64,000 bases of DNA from Roseomonas fluvialis (GTDB taxonomy: Bacteria > Pseudomonadota > Alphaproteobacteria > Acetobacterales > Acetobacteraceae), in the NCBI RefSeq assembly GCF_022846615.1, contig NZ_AP025637.1, positions 806,001 to 870,000 on the forward strand, read 5' to 3'. Below the pieces are notes generated by a model. That model ran no database searches and was not told the origin of the DNA. It saw only the letters and a program-made list of their open reading frames with translations. The position numbers were made by a program, and so were the translations under genes. Below are positions 53,571-63,568 of this stretch, one piece after another. The first letter of the stretch is position 1. Each line of letters starts with the position of its first letter.

Positions 53571-53823
53571 ATGGGCGCGTTCCGCGTCCTGGTCTGGGTC
53601 ATCGTCGGCGCCGCCGTCGGCCGGCTCGCCACCATGCTGGTGCGTCGCGGGCCACTCGGGATGGTCGGCAGCATGGTGGTCGGCGCCCTCGGCGCGGTCG
53701 CTGCAGGGGGGGCTGCTGCCGGCGCTGGGCGTGAGCCTCGCGGCGGGCCTGCCTGGTGCCGCGCTGGCGGCGGCGCTGGGCGCGGTGCTGGTGCTGGCGA
53801 CTATCCGGCTGGCAGCATCATGA
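53571..53823 (+). pseudogene. GlsB/YeaQ-like small membrane protein, frameshifted at a G7 run
   Basis: The first frame starts MGAFRVLVWVIVGAAVGRL and runs through GMVGSMVVGALGAVAAGG. It is typical of transglycosylase-associated (GlsB/YeaQ/YmgE) proteins with three helices. At the run of seven G (53706-53712) the frame departs into an Arg/Gly-rich tail. Removing one G puts the reader in the frame LLPALGVSLAAGLPGAALAA, ending VLVLATIRLAAS and TGA at 53821-53823, which is exactly the missing last helices. So the gene is either inactivated, phase-variable, or carries a sequencing error. Confidence 0.65.
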
Positions 53824-53926
53824 CCCACCCGGCGCCGAGGCCCGCCCTCCGAACCGCGCCGCCCGGCACCGCGGCGGGGCAGCAGGATGCCCGCCACGTC
53901 CGGTTCATCCGATGCGGAGAGTCGCC

Positions 53927-54274
53927 ATGACGATCACCAGCATCCTGCTCATCCTGGATGAGCCGATCGACGTCACCGCGTCCGAGACGGCGACACTCGA
54001 GATCACCGACTGGCACGTCGAACGGCCCGATCACGGCGTGCTGGTGGCCGAGGGCATGCCGGCGGAATGCTGTTTCGACGACGGGAACCGCAACCTGTTC
54101 GACCATGGCGGCGCCGTGGCGCTGTTCAAGCCGCCGGCACTGGCCCGCAACACCCGTCGGTCTGAAACGCTGGCGTGCCATCATGTGCTGCTCGGGCCGA
54201 TGCTCGACGCCCTTCGGTCGCGTCACGCACGGCGCCGCGGCAATGGCATCAGCCGTCGCGCGCGCGCCGGCTGA
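53927..54274 (+). CDS. Hypothetical protein
   Basis: 115 residues, starting MTITSILLILDEPIDVTASETATLEI. It has a central TDWHVERPDHGVLVAEGMPAE part, a CCFDDGNRNLFDHGGAVALF part and a basic tail (RSRHARRRGNGISRRARAG). No signal or membrane helix. I do not recognise a family. The upstream frame extends further but the ATG fits best. It sits just after the frameshifted GlsB-like gene and may share its transcript. Confidence 0.45.
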   Translation: MTITSILLILDEPIDVTASETATLEITDWHVERPDHGVLVAEGMPAECCFDDGNRNLFDHGGAVALFKPPALARNTRRSETLACHHVLLGPMLDALRSRHARRRGNGISRRARAG

Positions 54275-54294
54275 CGAATGCCCACGCCGGCGCA

Positions 54295-54540
54295 GTGAAC
54301 CTTCGCGCGGTGATCACGGACCTGATCACGACTGTCAGTGAGACGACGGCGTCGCTAACCGCCGGCGAGATGTGTCGTGGTGCGTCGATCGTGATCGGCT
54401 TCGTCGTGGCCCTGGCCGCCATGCGCTGGTGGTTGCAGTGGGCACGGTGGTGGCGGGGCGACGACCTGGATGACGTCGCGCAATGGACGCGCCGCGATCG
54501 GCGGCCACCCTGGGCAGGGCGCGCCGATCGCGACCAGTGA
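54295..54540 (+). CDS. Possible small membrane protein
   Basis: 81 residues from GTG 54295. It has a short N-terminal helix, one hydrophobic segment (ASIVIGFVVALAAMRWWLQWA) rich in Trp at its end, and a polar basic tail. It converges on gap, ending 34 bases from the gap stop. The start is uncertain and there is no clear ribosome site, so I hold this call loosely. Confidence 0.35.
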   Translation: MNLRAVITDLITTVSETTASLTAGEMCRGASIVIGFVVALAAMRWWLQWARWWRGDDLDDVAQWTRRDRRPPWAGRADRDQ

Positions 54541-54574
54541 CCTGCGGCCGCCGGGGGGCGGCCGCAAGCCCCTC

Positions 54575-55594
54575 TCAGAGCTTGCCGAACAGCGCGACCG
54601 TGTCGCTCATGCGGTTCGAAAAGCCCCACTCGTTGTCGTACCACGACAGCACGCGCACCAGCCCGCCATCGACCACCTGGGTCTGCGTCGCGTCGAAGGT
54701 GGACGACATCGGGTTGTGGTTGAAGTCGATGCTGACCAGCGGCTCGGTATTGTAGCCGAGGATGCCCTTGAGTGGCCCGGACTCCGACGCTGCCTTCATC
54801 GCCGCATTCACCGCTTCCTTCGTGACACCTTCCTTGGCGGGCACGAAGTCGAGGCTGACCAGCGAGACATTCGGCGTCGGGATGCGGATGGCGGTGCCGT
54901 CCAGCTTGCCCTTGAGTTCCGGCATCACGAGACCCACCGCCTTCGCGGCACCCGTGCTGGTCGGGATCGCGCTGACCGCCGCCGCACGCGCGCGGTGCAG
55001 GTCCTTGTGCAGCGTATCGACCGTGTTCTGGTCGCCGGTATAGGCGTGGATGGTCACCATGTAGCCGCGCACAATGCCGAAATTGTCGTGCAGCACCTTC
55101 GCGATGGGTGCGAGGCAGTTGGTGGTGCAGGACGCGTTGGAGATGACCGTCATCTCCTTGGTCAGCGTCTTCTCGTTCACGCCATAGACGATGGTCGCGT
55201 CCGCATTGTCGCCGGGTGCGGAGATGACGACCTTGCGCGCGCCGGCCGTCAGCAGCGCCGAGGCCTTCTCCTTGCTGGTGAAGATGCCGGTGCATTCCAT
55301 CGCGACGTCGATGCCGGCCAGCGGCAGCTTGGACGGATCGCGCTCCGCGGTGATCTTGATCGGGCCCCAGGTCTTGCCCGCGTTCTTGATCGTGATGGTG
55401 TCGCCCTCGACGATCACCTCGCCCGGGAAACGCCCATGCACGCTGTCGTAGCGGAACAGGTGGGCATTCGCTTCGACCGAACCGAGGTCGTTGATGGTGA
55501 CGAATTCGAGGTCCTGCCGGCCGGCCTCGCAGGCGGCGCGCAGCACCAGGCGACCGATGCGCCCGAACCCGTTGATGGAAACCTTCACCGCCAT
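54575..55594 (-). CDS. gap: Glyceraldehyde-3-phosphate dehydrogenase
   Basis: 339 residues. It starts [21 protein letters not shown], the NAD loop, and has the catalytic block [12 protein letters not shown] with the nucleophile Cys, H in TIHAYTGDQ, and the closing [15 protein letters not shown]. It oxidises glyceraldehyde-3-phosphate to 1,3-bisphosphoglycerate. A position after the second NAD strand (ND-L-G-S-V-E) is acidic, favouring NAD. It lies 23 bases downstream of tkt, so the two share an operon; a pyruvate-kinase or fba gene is not next to it. Confidence 0.97.
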   Translation of the reverse strand: MAVKVSINGFGRIGRLVLRAACEAGRQDLEFVTINDLGSVEANAHLFRYDSVHGRFPGEVIVEGDTITIKNAGKTWGPIKITAERDPSKLPLAGIDVAMECTGIFTSKEKASALLTAGARKVVISAPGDNADATIVYGVNEKTLTKEMTVISNASCTTNCLAPIAKVLHDNFGIVRGYMVTIHAYTGDQNTVDTLHKDLHRARAAAVSAIPTSTGAAKAVGLVMPELKGKLDGTAIRIPTPNVSLVSLDFVPAKEGVTKEAVNAAMKAASESGPLKGILGYNTEPLVSIDFNHNPMSSTFDATQTQVVDGGLVRVLSWYDNEWGFSNRMSDTVALFGKL

Positions 55595-55617
55595 GGTGTT
55601 GTCCTTCCCGTCCTGAA

Positions 55618-57660
55618 CTACGCGACGCGCTTCTTCACCGCCGCCGTGACCGCATCCGTCGTGATGCCGAAATGCCGGTACAGGTCCTCGGCCGGCGCCG
55701 AGGCACCGAAGCCGCCCATGCCGATGAAGATGCCATCCGCGCCGAGCCAGCGTTCCCAGCCGAAGCCGATCGCGGCCTCGATGCCGACGCGCAGCGCGGA
55801 ACCGAGCACCTGGTCGCGGTACGACGCATCCTGTGCCGCGAAGATTTCCCAGCAGGGCAGGGAGACCACGGCGGTCGGGATCCCGTCGGCTTCCAGCGCG
55901 GCGCGCGCCTCCATCGCGAGGGACAGTTCCGACCCGGTCGCGATCAGCGTCGCCTTGCGCGGTCCGGACGCCTCGGCCAGGACGTAGCCGCCGCGCGCGC
56001 AGCGGTTCTCGCCCGTGTCGGTGCGCAGCGCGGGCAGGTTCTGCCGCGACAGCGCCAGCAGCGACGGGCCATCGGCGCGCTTCACCGCCAGTTCCCAGCA
56101 CTCCGCCGTCTCCATGGCATCCGCGGGGCGGAACACGAAGACGTTCGGCATGGCACGGAACGATGCCAGGTGCTCGACCGGCTGGTGGGTCGGGCCGTCC
56201 TCGCCCAGGCCGATGCTGTCATGCGTCAGCACGTGGATGACGCGGGTGTGCATCAGCGCGGCCAGGCGCACGGCCGGGCGCAGGTAGTCGGAGAACACCA
56301 GGAAGGTGCCGGAATACGGGATGATGCCGCCATGCAGCGCCATGCCGTTCATGGCCGCCGCCATGCCGTGTTCGCGCACGCCCCAATGGACGAAGCGGCC
56401 GGCGAAATTGCCCGGCGCGATGGCCGGGATGCCCTTCACGTTGGTGTTGTTCGACCCCGTCAGGTCGGCCGAACCGCCGACCATTTCCGGCACGCTCGGC
56501 ACCAGCGCTTCCAGCGCGCGCTGCGACGACACGCGCGTGGCGAGCTTGGGCTTTTCCTCTGCGTGCTTGGCGCGCAGCGCAGCCAGCGCCTCGTGCCAGG
56601 ATTCCGGCAGGCGGCCGGCAATGGCACGGTCGAATTCGCCCTGCTGCGGGTGCTTGGCCAGGCGCTTCAACCAGGACCGGCGCGTGCCCGCGCTGCGGCG
56701 CCCGGCGGCCTCCCAGCCGGCCTTGATGTCGTCCGGCACCGTGAAGGGCGCGGCGGTCCAGCCCAGGGCTTCCTTCGCCGCGGCGGCCTCGGCCGCACCC
56801 AATGGCGACCCGTGCGACCCGGCCGTGCCCGCCTTGGTCGGCGCGCCGAGCCCGATGATGGTGCGGCAGGCGATCAGCACCGGCTTGCGGCTGCGTGTCG
56901 CCCAGGCCATCGCCGCGGCCAGCGCGTCGGGGTCGTGCCCGTCCACGCGGCGCGTCGCCCAGCCATAGGCCTGGAAGCGCTTCAGCGTGTCGTCGGTGAA
57001 GGACAGCGCGGTGTCGCCGTCGATCGAGATGTGGTTGTCGTCCCACAGCACGCACAGCTTCGACAGGCCGTAATGGCCCGCCAGCGACGCCGCCTCGTGG
57101 CTGACGCCTTCCTGCAGGTCGCCATCCGACGCGATGACCCAGGTGCGGTGGTCGACCAGCGACACGCCGAAGCGCGCCGCCATCATCCGTTCCGCCAGCG
57201 CCATGCCGACCGCGGTGGCGATGCCCTGGCCGAGCGGACCGGTGGTAGTCTCGATGCCCGGGTGCTCGCCGTATTCGGGGTGGCCCGCGGCGGGGGAATG
57301 CAGCTGGCGGAAGCGCTTCAGTTCGTCCGTGCCCATGCCGGCATGGCCGGTCAGGTGCAGCAGGGCGTACAGCAGCATGGACCCGTGGCCGGCGGACAGC
57401 ACGAAGCGGTCGCGGTCGGCCCAGCGCGGGTCGGCGGCGTCATATTTCAGGAACTTCGTGAACAGCACGGTCGCGACATCGGCCATGCCCATGGGCATGC
57501 CGGGATGGCCAGACTTCGCCGCTTCGACCGCGTCGATCGCCAGCGCGCGGATGGCGTCGGCCATGCGCCGCGCCTCGCTCGCCGGCCGGGCGAGGATCGC
57601 CGCCTGGGCGGCCAGGGCCGGGTTGGCGGAAGCGTCGGGCGTCGGGGCAATGCTGGCCAA
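55618..57660 (-). CDS. tkt: Transketolase
   Basis: About 680 residues from TTG 57660, or 648 from ATG 57564 ([11 protein letters not shown]), the better-supplied start with GAGG eight bases upstream; I cannot decide. It uses thiamine diphosphate to move two-carbon units in the pentose phosphate or Calvin cycle. Motifs: [52 protein letters not shown], the ThDP Mg-binding ASDGDLQEG ... [28 protein letters not shown] and [19 protein letters not shown]. Complete. A 300-base gap with repeat copy G precedes it. Confidence 0.96.
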   Translation of the reverse strand: MASIAPTPDASANPALAAQAAILARPASEARRMADAIRALAIDAVEAAKSGHPGMPMGMADVATVLFTKFLKYDAADPRWADRDRFVLSAGHGSMLLYALLHLTGHAGMGTDELKRFRQLHSPAAGHPEYGEHPGIETTTGPLGQGIATAVGMALAERMMAARFGVSLVDHRTWVIASDGDLQEGVSHEAASLAGHYGLSKLCVLWDDNHISIDGDTALSFTDDTLKRFQAYGWATRRVDGHDPDALAAAMAWATRSRKPVLIACRTIIGLGAPTKAGTAGSHGSPLGAAEAAAAKEALGWTAAPFTVPDDIKAGWEAAGRRSAGTRRSWLKRLAKHPQQGEFDRAIAGRLPESWHEALAALRAKHAEEKPKLATRVSSQRALEALVPSVPEMVGGSADLTGSNNTNVKGIPAIAPGNFAGRFVHWGVREHGMAAAMNGMALHGGIIPYSGTFLVFSDYLRPAVRLAALMHTRVIHVLTHDSIGLGEDGPTHQPVEHLASFRAMPNVFVFRPADAMETAECWELAVKRADGPSLLALSRQNLPALRTDTGENRCARGGYVLAEASGPRKATLIATGSELSLAMEARAALEADGIPTAVVSLPCWEIFAAQDASYRDQVLGSALRVGIEAAIGFGWERWLGADGIFIGMGGFGASAPAEDLYRHFGITTDAVTAAVKKRVA

Positions 57661-57787
57661 AGGGGCACCTGGGGCTGCGTCGGGGGGCGGCGCCGCTATA
57701 GAGGCGGGGGGCGCCGTGAGCAACCGGGCGGGGCGGGTGGCGCCCATGCGCCAGGCGGTCGTACGGTGCGCGGCCGCCAACAAGAAC

Positions 57788-57910
57788 GGATCTCGCAGCA
57801 ATCCGGGAGCGCGACTGCGCGACCGCGCGCAGACCACCAGCGGTCCCCGGCGCACCAGTCCACGGCGCGAAGGCAAGCCGGCCGGACGGCCGGCGCCCGC
57901 CGTCCGAGGG
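57788..57910 (-). repeat. Dispersed ~120-bp intergenic repeat, copy G
   Basis: A full minus-oriented copy between the Ca2+/H+ antiporter gene and tkt. On the minus strand it reads CTCGGACGGCGGGCGCC, GGCCGTCCGGCCGGC, TTGCCTTCGCGCCGTG, GCGCGCGGTCGCGCAG, CGCGCTCCCGGATTGCTGCG and GAGATCC. It is nearly 40 kb from the closest other copy. It shows that the family is not confined to one locus. Confidence 0.7.
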
Positions 57911-57956
57911 ATCAAGAATGACTCTTGAACCCGTGCGCCCCGCAGAGCGCCCGGGT

Positions 57957-59036
57957 TCAAGGTGCGAATACCGAGAAGATGTAGGTCGCGAGCAGCACCA
58001 GGTGCACGATGCCCGACAGTAGGTTGGTCCGCCCGGTGCCATAGGTGATGATCGCCACCGTGAACCCGAGCGCCATCAGCACGCTGGCCCCGGGCGATAT
58101 GCCGAGTTCGAGAGGCTGGCCGATCCACCAGGCCACCACCGCGACCGAGGGCACGGTCAGCCCGATGCAGGCCACCGCGCTGCCCAGCGAGAGGTTGATG
58201 CTGGATTGAAGCCGGTTGGCCGCCGCTGCGCGCACCGCCGCCGTGGTCTCCGGCAGCAGCACGATCGCCGCGATCATCACGCCCACGATCGCCAGCGGCG
58301 CGCCAACCGCCTGAACCCCCGCCTGCAGCGCCGGCGCGAGCGCCTTCGCGAGCACCACGACCGCGAACAAGGCCACGGACATCAGCCCGAATGATGCCAG
58401 CGCCATCCGCCCGCTCGGCCGAGCGTGCCCGGCATCCGCCATGGCGCCGACCGGCATGAAGTAATCCCGGTGCCAATTGGTCTGGATGAACAGGAAGGCG
58501 ATATAGAGCGCGATGCAGGCCAGCGAGACGAACACGATCTGCACCGGCGAATAGAACGGCCCCGGCGCCGAGACCACGTGGTTCGGCACCACCAGCACCA
58601 GCACCGCCATCGGGATCAGCACCGCCAGGAAGGCGCTGGCCCCCTCGACGCGGAACTCGGTGGTGCGGTGGCGGATGGCGCCCACCACGATGCACAGCCC
58701 CGCCAGGCCGTGCAGCACCAGCATCACCACCGCATGGACGGAATCGCGCATCAGCGCCGGGTTGGGTTCGCCGGTCAGCATGATGGAGATGATCAGCCCG
58801 ACCTCGATCACCGTGACCGCCAGCGCCAGCACAAGCGTGCCGAAGGGCTCGCCCACCCGCAGCGCGATCACCTCGGCATGGTGGACGGCGGCCATGACAT
58901 TGCCGAGCAGCACCGCAGCCAGCAGCAGTGCGACCAGACCCGCGCCGGCCTTGCCCAGCAGCAGCCAGGCCGCCACGCCCAGCACCGGCAACAGGATGGT
59001 ATGGGGTGGGATGCGGTCGGTCGGCGCGCCTGACAT
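57957..59036 (-). CDS. Ca2+/H+ antiporter, CaCA family (ChaA/Cax-like)
   Basis: 359 residues and about 11 hydrophobic helices. The two inverted alpha repeats that bind the ion are clear: [32 protein letters not shown] near residues 50-80 and [36 protein letters not shown] near 260-300. The E in each repeat is the ion/proton residue. It exports calcium (or sodium/potassium, as ChaA does) in exchange for protons at the inner membrane. The 296 bases between it and tkt hold repeat copy G. It is probably monocistronic. Confidence 0.92.
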   Translation of the reverse strand: MSGAPTDRIPPHTILLPVLGVAAWLLLGKAGAGLVALLLAAVLLGNVMAAVHHAEVIALRVGEPFGTLVLALAVTVIEVGLIISIMLTGEPNPALMRDSVHAVVMLVLHGLAGLCIVVGAIRHRTTEFRVEGASAFLAVLIPMAVLVLVVPNHVVSAPGPFYSPVQIVFVSLACIALYIAFLFIQTNWHRDYFMPVGAMADAGHARPSGRMALASFGLMSVALFAVVVLAKALAPALQAGVQAVGAPLAIVGVMIAAIVLLPETTAAVRAAAANRLQSSINLSLGSAVACIGLTVPSVAVVAWWIGQPLELGISPGASVLMALGFTVAIITYGTGRTNLLSGIVHLVLLATYIFSVFAP

Positions 59037-59085
59037 GAACTTTACGTAATGTGAGCGCGTGGCCGCGGCAACCGCGACCGCGGCG

Positions 59086-59236
59086 TCAGCCGCCGCGCCG
59101 GCGCTTGCCCGGCGGTGCCTCGCGCATCAGCCCGTGCCGCTGCATCCAGCCCTTGATGTGCCGCACGCCTCGGCCGAACCATCGCCTCGGGCGCGCCGAA
59201 GACCATGCAGGGCACGACCATCGCGATCCGCAGCAT
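59086..59236 (-). pseudogene. Possible frameshifted small membrane ORF
   Basis: A frame from ATG 59236 reads MLRIAMVVPCMVFGAPEAM, a short hydrophobic start. A different frame ending at 59086 reads RWFGRGVRHIKGWMQRHGLM and a basic end PPGKRRRGG. Together they look like one small single-helix protein of about 50 residues split by a frame change near 59180. I cannot confirm this without relatives; it may be chance. The 280 bases between the antiporter and VIT genes hold nothing else I can call. Confidence 0.2.
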
Positions 59237-59316
59237 CGCCGTTTCCGCCTGCCGCCGTCGGGTCGTGAGGAGTTGCGAACAAGTCGCGGCCGCCGCGTTG
59301 CGATAGCCTTGTGCGC

Positions 59317-60078
<762 letters not shown>

Positions 60079-60109
60079 CGCGCCGCGCCCGGCGGGGCAG
60101 GATGGGCGC

Positions 60110-61288
60110 ATGACCTCCTCCCCCTTCGTCCCCGGCACTTCCGTCCGCATCGATGGCGCCCCCGGCGGCCAGCTCGCGGGCCTCACCTTCGCCGCCAAGG
60201 ACCTGTTCGACGTCGCCGGCCACCCGACCGGGGGCAGCAACCCTGACTGGGCCCGGCAGAACCCCATCCCGACGCGCCACGCCTGGGCCGTGCAGGCGCT
60301 GCTCGATGCCGGTTGCACGCTGGTCGGCAAGACCATCACGGACGAGGTCTCGCTCGGCATCCTCGGCGAGAACGCCTTCGAGGGCACGCCAGAGAACCCG
60401 GCAGCGCCGGGCTACGTGCCGGGCGGGTCGTCCTCCGGTTCGGCGAGCGCGGTCGCGGCGGGGATCTGCGACACCGCGCTCGGCACAGATACCGGCGGGA
60501 GCGTGCGCGTGCCGGCCTCCTTCTGCGGGCTGTTCGGCATCCGGCCCACGCATGGACGGCTCGACCTGTCGGGCATGCTGCCGCAGGCGCCGACCTCGGA
60601 CACCACGGGCTGGTTCGCGCGCGATGCCGCGACCTTCGCGCGGGTTTCGGCGGTGCTGCTGCAGGAGCCCATCGCCCCCGCGCTGCCCACGCGCCTGGTG
60701 GTGGCGACCGACGCGTTCGGCTTCGCCGACCCGGCGACTCGCGACGTGCTTCAGCCGATGCTGGATCGCCTGAAGCGCATCATTCCCGACTGGCGGGAGG
60801 ACATCCTGGCCCCGCCCGGCCTGACCACCTGGTCGCGCGCCCAGCGCACGCTGCAGCCGGTCGAGGCCTGGGAGACCTTCCGCCCCTGGGTCGAGCGCGA
60901 CAATCCGCGCTTCGCCTTCAATGTGGCGCGCGGCCTGGTGCTGGGGGCCACGATGCCCGAGGCCGAGCGCGGCAGGGCTGCGCTGGTGCGGCGCGAGGCC
61001 CGCGGGCGCATGGCGCATCTGCTGCCGCCGGGCACCGTGCTGGCGCTGCCGACCACGCCGTTTCCCGCGCCGCGCACCGGCCTGCCGCTGCCCGAGCTCG
61101 AAGCCATCCGTGCCGCGATCAACGTGTTGTGTGCCTTCGGCGGGCTGGCGGGGCATCCGCAGGTCAGCATGCCGGGCGCGGTCTGCGATGGCCGCCCGGT
61201 CGGTCTTTCCCTGCTGGCCGCGCGGGGTGCCGATGCGCTGCTGGTCGCTACCGCCGTTGCCCTTGCGAACGAAAGTGAGACTGCCTGA
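60110..61288 (+). CDS. Amidase signature family enzyme
   Basis: 392 residues of the AS amidases. The catalytic Lys is in GLTFAAKDLFDVAGH, the Gly/Ser-rich signature is PGGSSSGSASAVAAG and the catalytic Ser sits in GTDTGGSVRVPASFCGLFG. These enzymes hydrolyse amides or carbamoyl groups. A partner of the AtzH/HpxZ kind follows at once (TGATG overlap), as in AtzE-type or oxalurate amidase gene pairs, so a ureide or biuret-like substrate is plausible but inferred from context. Confidence 0.88.
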   Translation: MTSSPFVPGTSVRIDGAPGGQLAGLTFAAKDLFDVAGHPTGGSNPDWARQNPIPTRHAWAVQALLDAGCTLVGKTITDEVSLGILGENAFEGTPENPAAPGYVPGGSSSGSASAVAAGICDTALGTDTGGSVRVPASFCGLFGIRPTHGRLDLSGMLPQAPTSDTTGWFARDAATFARVSAVLLQEPIAPALPTRLVVATDAFGFADPATRDVLQPMLDRLKRIIPDWREDILAPPGLTTWSRAQRTLQPVEAWETFRPWVERDNPRFAFNVARGLVLGATMPEAERGRAALVRREARGRMAHLLPPGTVLALPTTPFPAPRTGLPLPELEAIRAAINVLCAFGGLAGHPQVSMPGAVCDGRPVGLSLLAARGADALLVATAVALANESETA

Positions 61289-61683
61289 TGGAGATCAACA
61301 ACCCCGAGGTCGTGGAGGAGGTCCGCGCCCTGTTCGAACGCTACGAACAGGCGCTGATCGACAAGGATGTCGATGTGCTCGACGCGACCTTCTGGAATTC
61401 GCCGCTGACGATCCGTTCGGCCATCCACGAGAACGGCTTCGGCTTCGACGAGATCCACGCCCATCGCGTCCGTCGCCCGCCCGGCCCCGGCATCAAGCTG
61501 AACCGCCGGCGCCTGGTGATCACCACGCTCGGCCGCGACATCGCCACCGTCCACCTGGAATTCGACATGCGCGGCCGCGACATGCCCGCGCGCCAATCCC
61601 AGACCTGGGTGCGCCTGCCGGATGTCGGCTGGAAGGTGGTCCTGGCGCATGTCTCGGTGACGGAGTCGAGCCCGGCCTATTGA
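61288..61683 (+). CDS. AtzH/HpxZ-like protein (DUF3225)
   Basis: 131 residues of the SnoaL/NTF2-like AtzH family. It starts MEINNPEVVEEVRALFERYEQALIDKDVDVLD, then has a long EIHAHRVRRPPGPGIKL segment, LVITTLGRDIATVHLEFD and a final QSQTWVRLPDVGWKVVLAHVS. HpxZ/AtzH proteins accompany oxalurate and biuret amidases and are thought to help the pathway; their exact task is not clear. The ATG shares an A with the amidase stop, so translation is coupled. Confidence 0.88.
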   Translation: MEINNPEVVEEVRALFERYEQALIDKDVDVLDATFWNSPLTIRSAIHENGFGFDEIHAHRVRRPPGPGIKLNRRRLVITTLGRDIATVHLEFDMRGRDMPARQSQTWVRLPDVGWKVVLAHVSVTESSPAY

Positions 61684-61735
61684 GCGCGCCGGCTCCTGAC
61701 GGCCCGCGGCCGCGAGCGCCGGCGCATCCGTCACC

Positions 61736-63361
61736 TCATGCCGGCAGGCCAAGCGCGGTCAGTCCCTCCAGGAGCCGGCCCTGAGTATCGTCGCAGCGTG
61801 AGTCGCCGATGCCTGGAAGCGCGGCTTCGACCCGCGCGAGCGTGATGCCCGGATAGGCCCGACGGAGCAGGTCAAGCGAGCGGGCGGCAGACTGTTGTTC
61901 ACCGAATGCGAGGTAACACGGCGCAAGCACCCGGTTGAGCCAGACTGCCGCGGGGTTCTCCGACAGCGCCCGATTCATCCAGCGCGCCGCTTCCTCGAAG
62001 CGTCCGGCGACGAAATGCGCCTTGCCGATACCCGCGAGGCAGTTCGCGATGGGTGCCCGCGGCCCCTTGAGCTGCATCGCGCGGCGAAAGCACGCGAGCG
62101 CGGCCTCGGGTTCTCCATGGATCGCCCGTAGCCACCCTTTGCGCTCCCACACCCAGCCGAAGCCCGGGTCGACGGCTCCCGCGCGTGCGAGCAGCGCGTC
62201 GACCTGATCGCATCGGTTTGCGGCAATGGCGCCGCCGCTGCGCGCCGTCAGCACCAACGGATCGCCGCATGGATCGAGTGCCGCTGCGCGGTCGGCGAGC
62301 TGCCGCGCCAATACCCTTTCGGCGTCCGGATGCGCGGTCCCGTCGTAGAGGAGAAGCTGGGCCCGGCACCACGATGCCAGCGCGACAGGCCGCGGGTCGT
62401 CCGGGTCGAGTCCCATCGCCTGCTCGAGCGGCCCGAGCGCCGCGCGGGCGCTGGTCGGGTCGGCTGCCAGGATGAACGGCAGCGCACGCAACACGAGATC
62501 GTGCGCGCGCAAGCTGCCTGGCGGCTTGCGACGGGCGGAGTCCATCTCCGCGGCGTCGATGCTCTGCCGCGTCGCGCGAACGACCTGATGAGCGATACGG
62601 TCCTGAAGCTGCGGCAGCTGCTCGACCGTCCCGTCGTGCGCGTCGCCCCAAAGATGCCGCGACCCGTCCGCGAGGTCGCGCAGGGCGGTCAGGACGCGGA
62701 CAGTGCCGCCGGGCAGGCGCACGACCCGTCCGGTGAGACCATAGCGCGCATCGGATGGCTGCACGCCCCGACCATCCGGTGCTGGCCGGACGAGGCGAAC
62801 AGCGAAGCCATGGTTGCGGGCCAGCGCGCCCGAAATCTGCTCGGAGACAGCTTCCGCAAGCCGCCGCAGTTCGAAGCAGCCGCCTTCGGTCTGGAAGCTG
62901 TGAACGGCAATCACCGGCGCGTCACGCCGGCGCGATAGGTGGGGTACAGCAAGGTGGTCGACGGTGCGTGCGTCTGCCGTGATGCCGCGGCCTCGCGCGA
63001 GCGTTGCGGATGGTGCCTCGCCGAAACGGCGCCGATACTCCGCGGCGAAGCGCCCGAGGTGGGCAAAACCGAACCGTGTGGCGATGTCAGTGGTCGACGT
63101 GTCGGGTCTCGGTGCCAGCAGCGCCTCGCGCGCCGCGGCAAGACGCATACCGCGAAAATGCGCGAGCGGCGGATGACCGACGAAGGCAACGAAATGGCGA
63201 TGCAACGTGCGTTCTGGCACGTCGCAGAAGCGGGCAAGGTCCGTCACGGACAGCGGGTGCGACAGCGCCCTGCGCATATACGCCAGCGCACGCCCGACAT
63301 CGCGCGGGACCGCAGCACACGCGGCCGATCCGGGGAACGCACGGGAGCCATCTGGCACCAT
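61736..63361 (-). CDS. AraC-type regulator fused to a TolB-like / TPR sensor module
   Basis: 541 residues from ATG 63361; ATG 63469 is an alternative. Residues ~18-125 are an AraC DNA-binding domain (LSVTDLARFCDVPERTLHRHFVAFVG and TDIATRFGFAHLGRFAAEYRRRFGEAPSATL), placed at the N terminus. Then a segment like the TolB/FlgO-type domain of CadC-like and adenylate-cyclase-linked proteins: YGLTGRVVRLPGGTVRVLTALRDLADGSRHLWGDAHDG, followed by QDRIAHQVV. About six TPR-like helical pairs end the chain. It is divergent from the Bug receptor gene, so it may regulate it. No membrane helix. Confidence 0.8.
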   Translation of the reverse strand: MVPDGSRAFPGSAACAAVPRDVGRALAYMRRALSHPLSVTDLARFCDVPERTLHRHFVAFVGHPPLAHFRGMRLAAAREALLAPRPDTSTTDIATRFGFAHLGRFAAEYRRRFGEAPSATLARGRGITADARTVDHLAVPHLSRRRDAPVIAVHSFQTEGGCFELRRLAEAVSEQISGALARNHGFAVRLVRPAPDGRGVQPSDARYGLTGRVVRLPGGTVRVLTALRDLADGSRHLWGDAHDGTVEQLPQLQDRIAHQVVRATRQSIDAAEMDSARRKPPGSLRAHDLVLRALPFILAADPTSARAALGPLEQAMGLDPDDPRPVALASWCRAQLLLYDGTAHPDAERVLARQLADRAAALDPCGDPLVLTARSGGAIAANRCDQVDALLARAGAVDPGFGWVWERKGWLRAIHGEPEAALACFRRAMQLKGPRAPIANCLAGIGKAHFVAGRFEEAARWMNRALSENPAAVWLNRVLAPCYLAFGEQQSAARSLDLLRRAYPGITLARVEAALPGIGDSRCDDTQGRLLEGLTALGLPA

Positions 63362-63568
63362 GGCATGCTCCAGGCAGCGGCACCGCCCGGCGTTCCTTCT
63401 TGGACCCTCGGCCACACCGCGGCGTGAGCATAGGCTGCCCACCGATCCCCCGGACGTAGATTCTGGCATTTCCCGGACAGGAGTGGCCGAAACTGGATAG
63501 TGCCTCCATCCGTGCTTCCGCAGTTTCGATGCGCCGCGCATTTGCCGCGCATTTGAACGGAGGATCGC

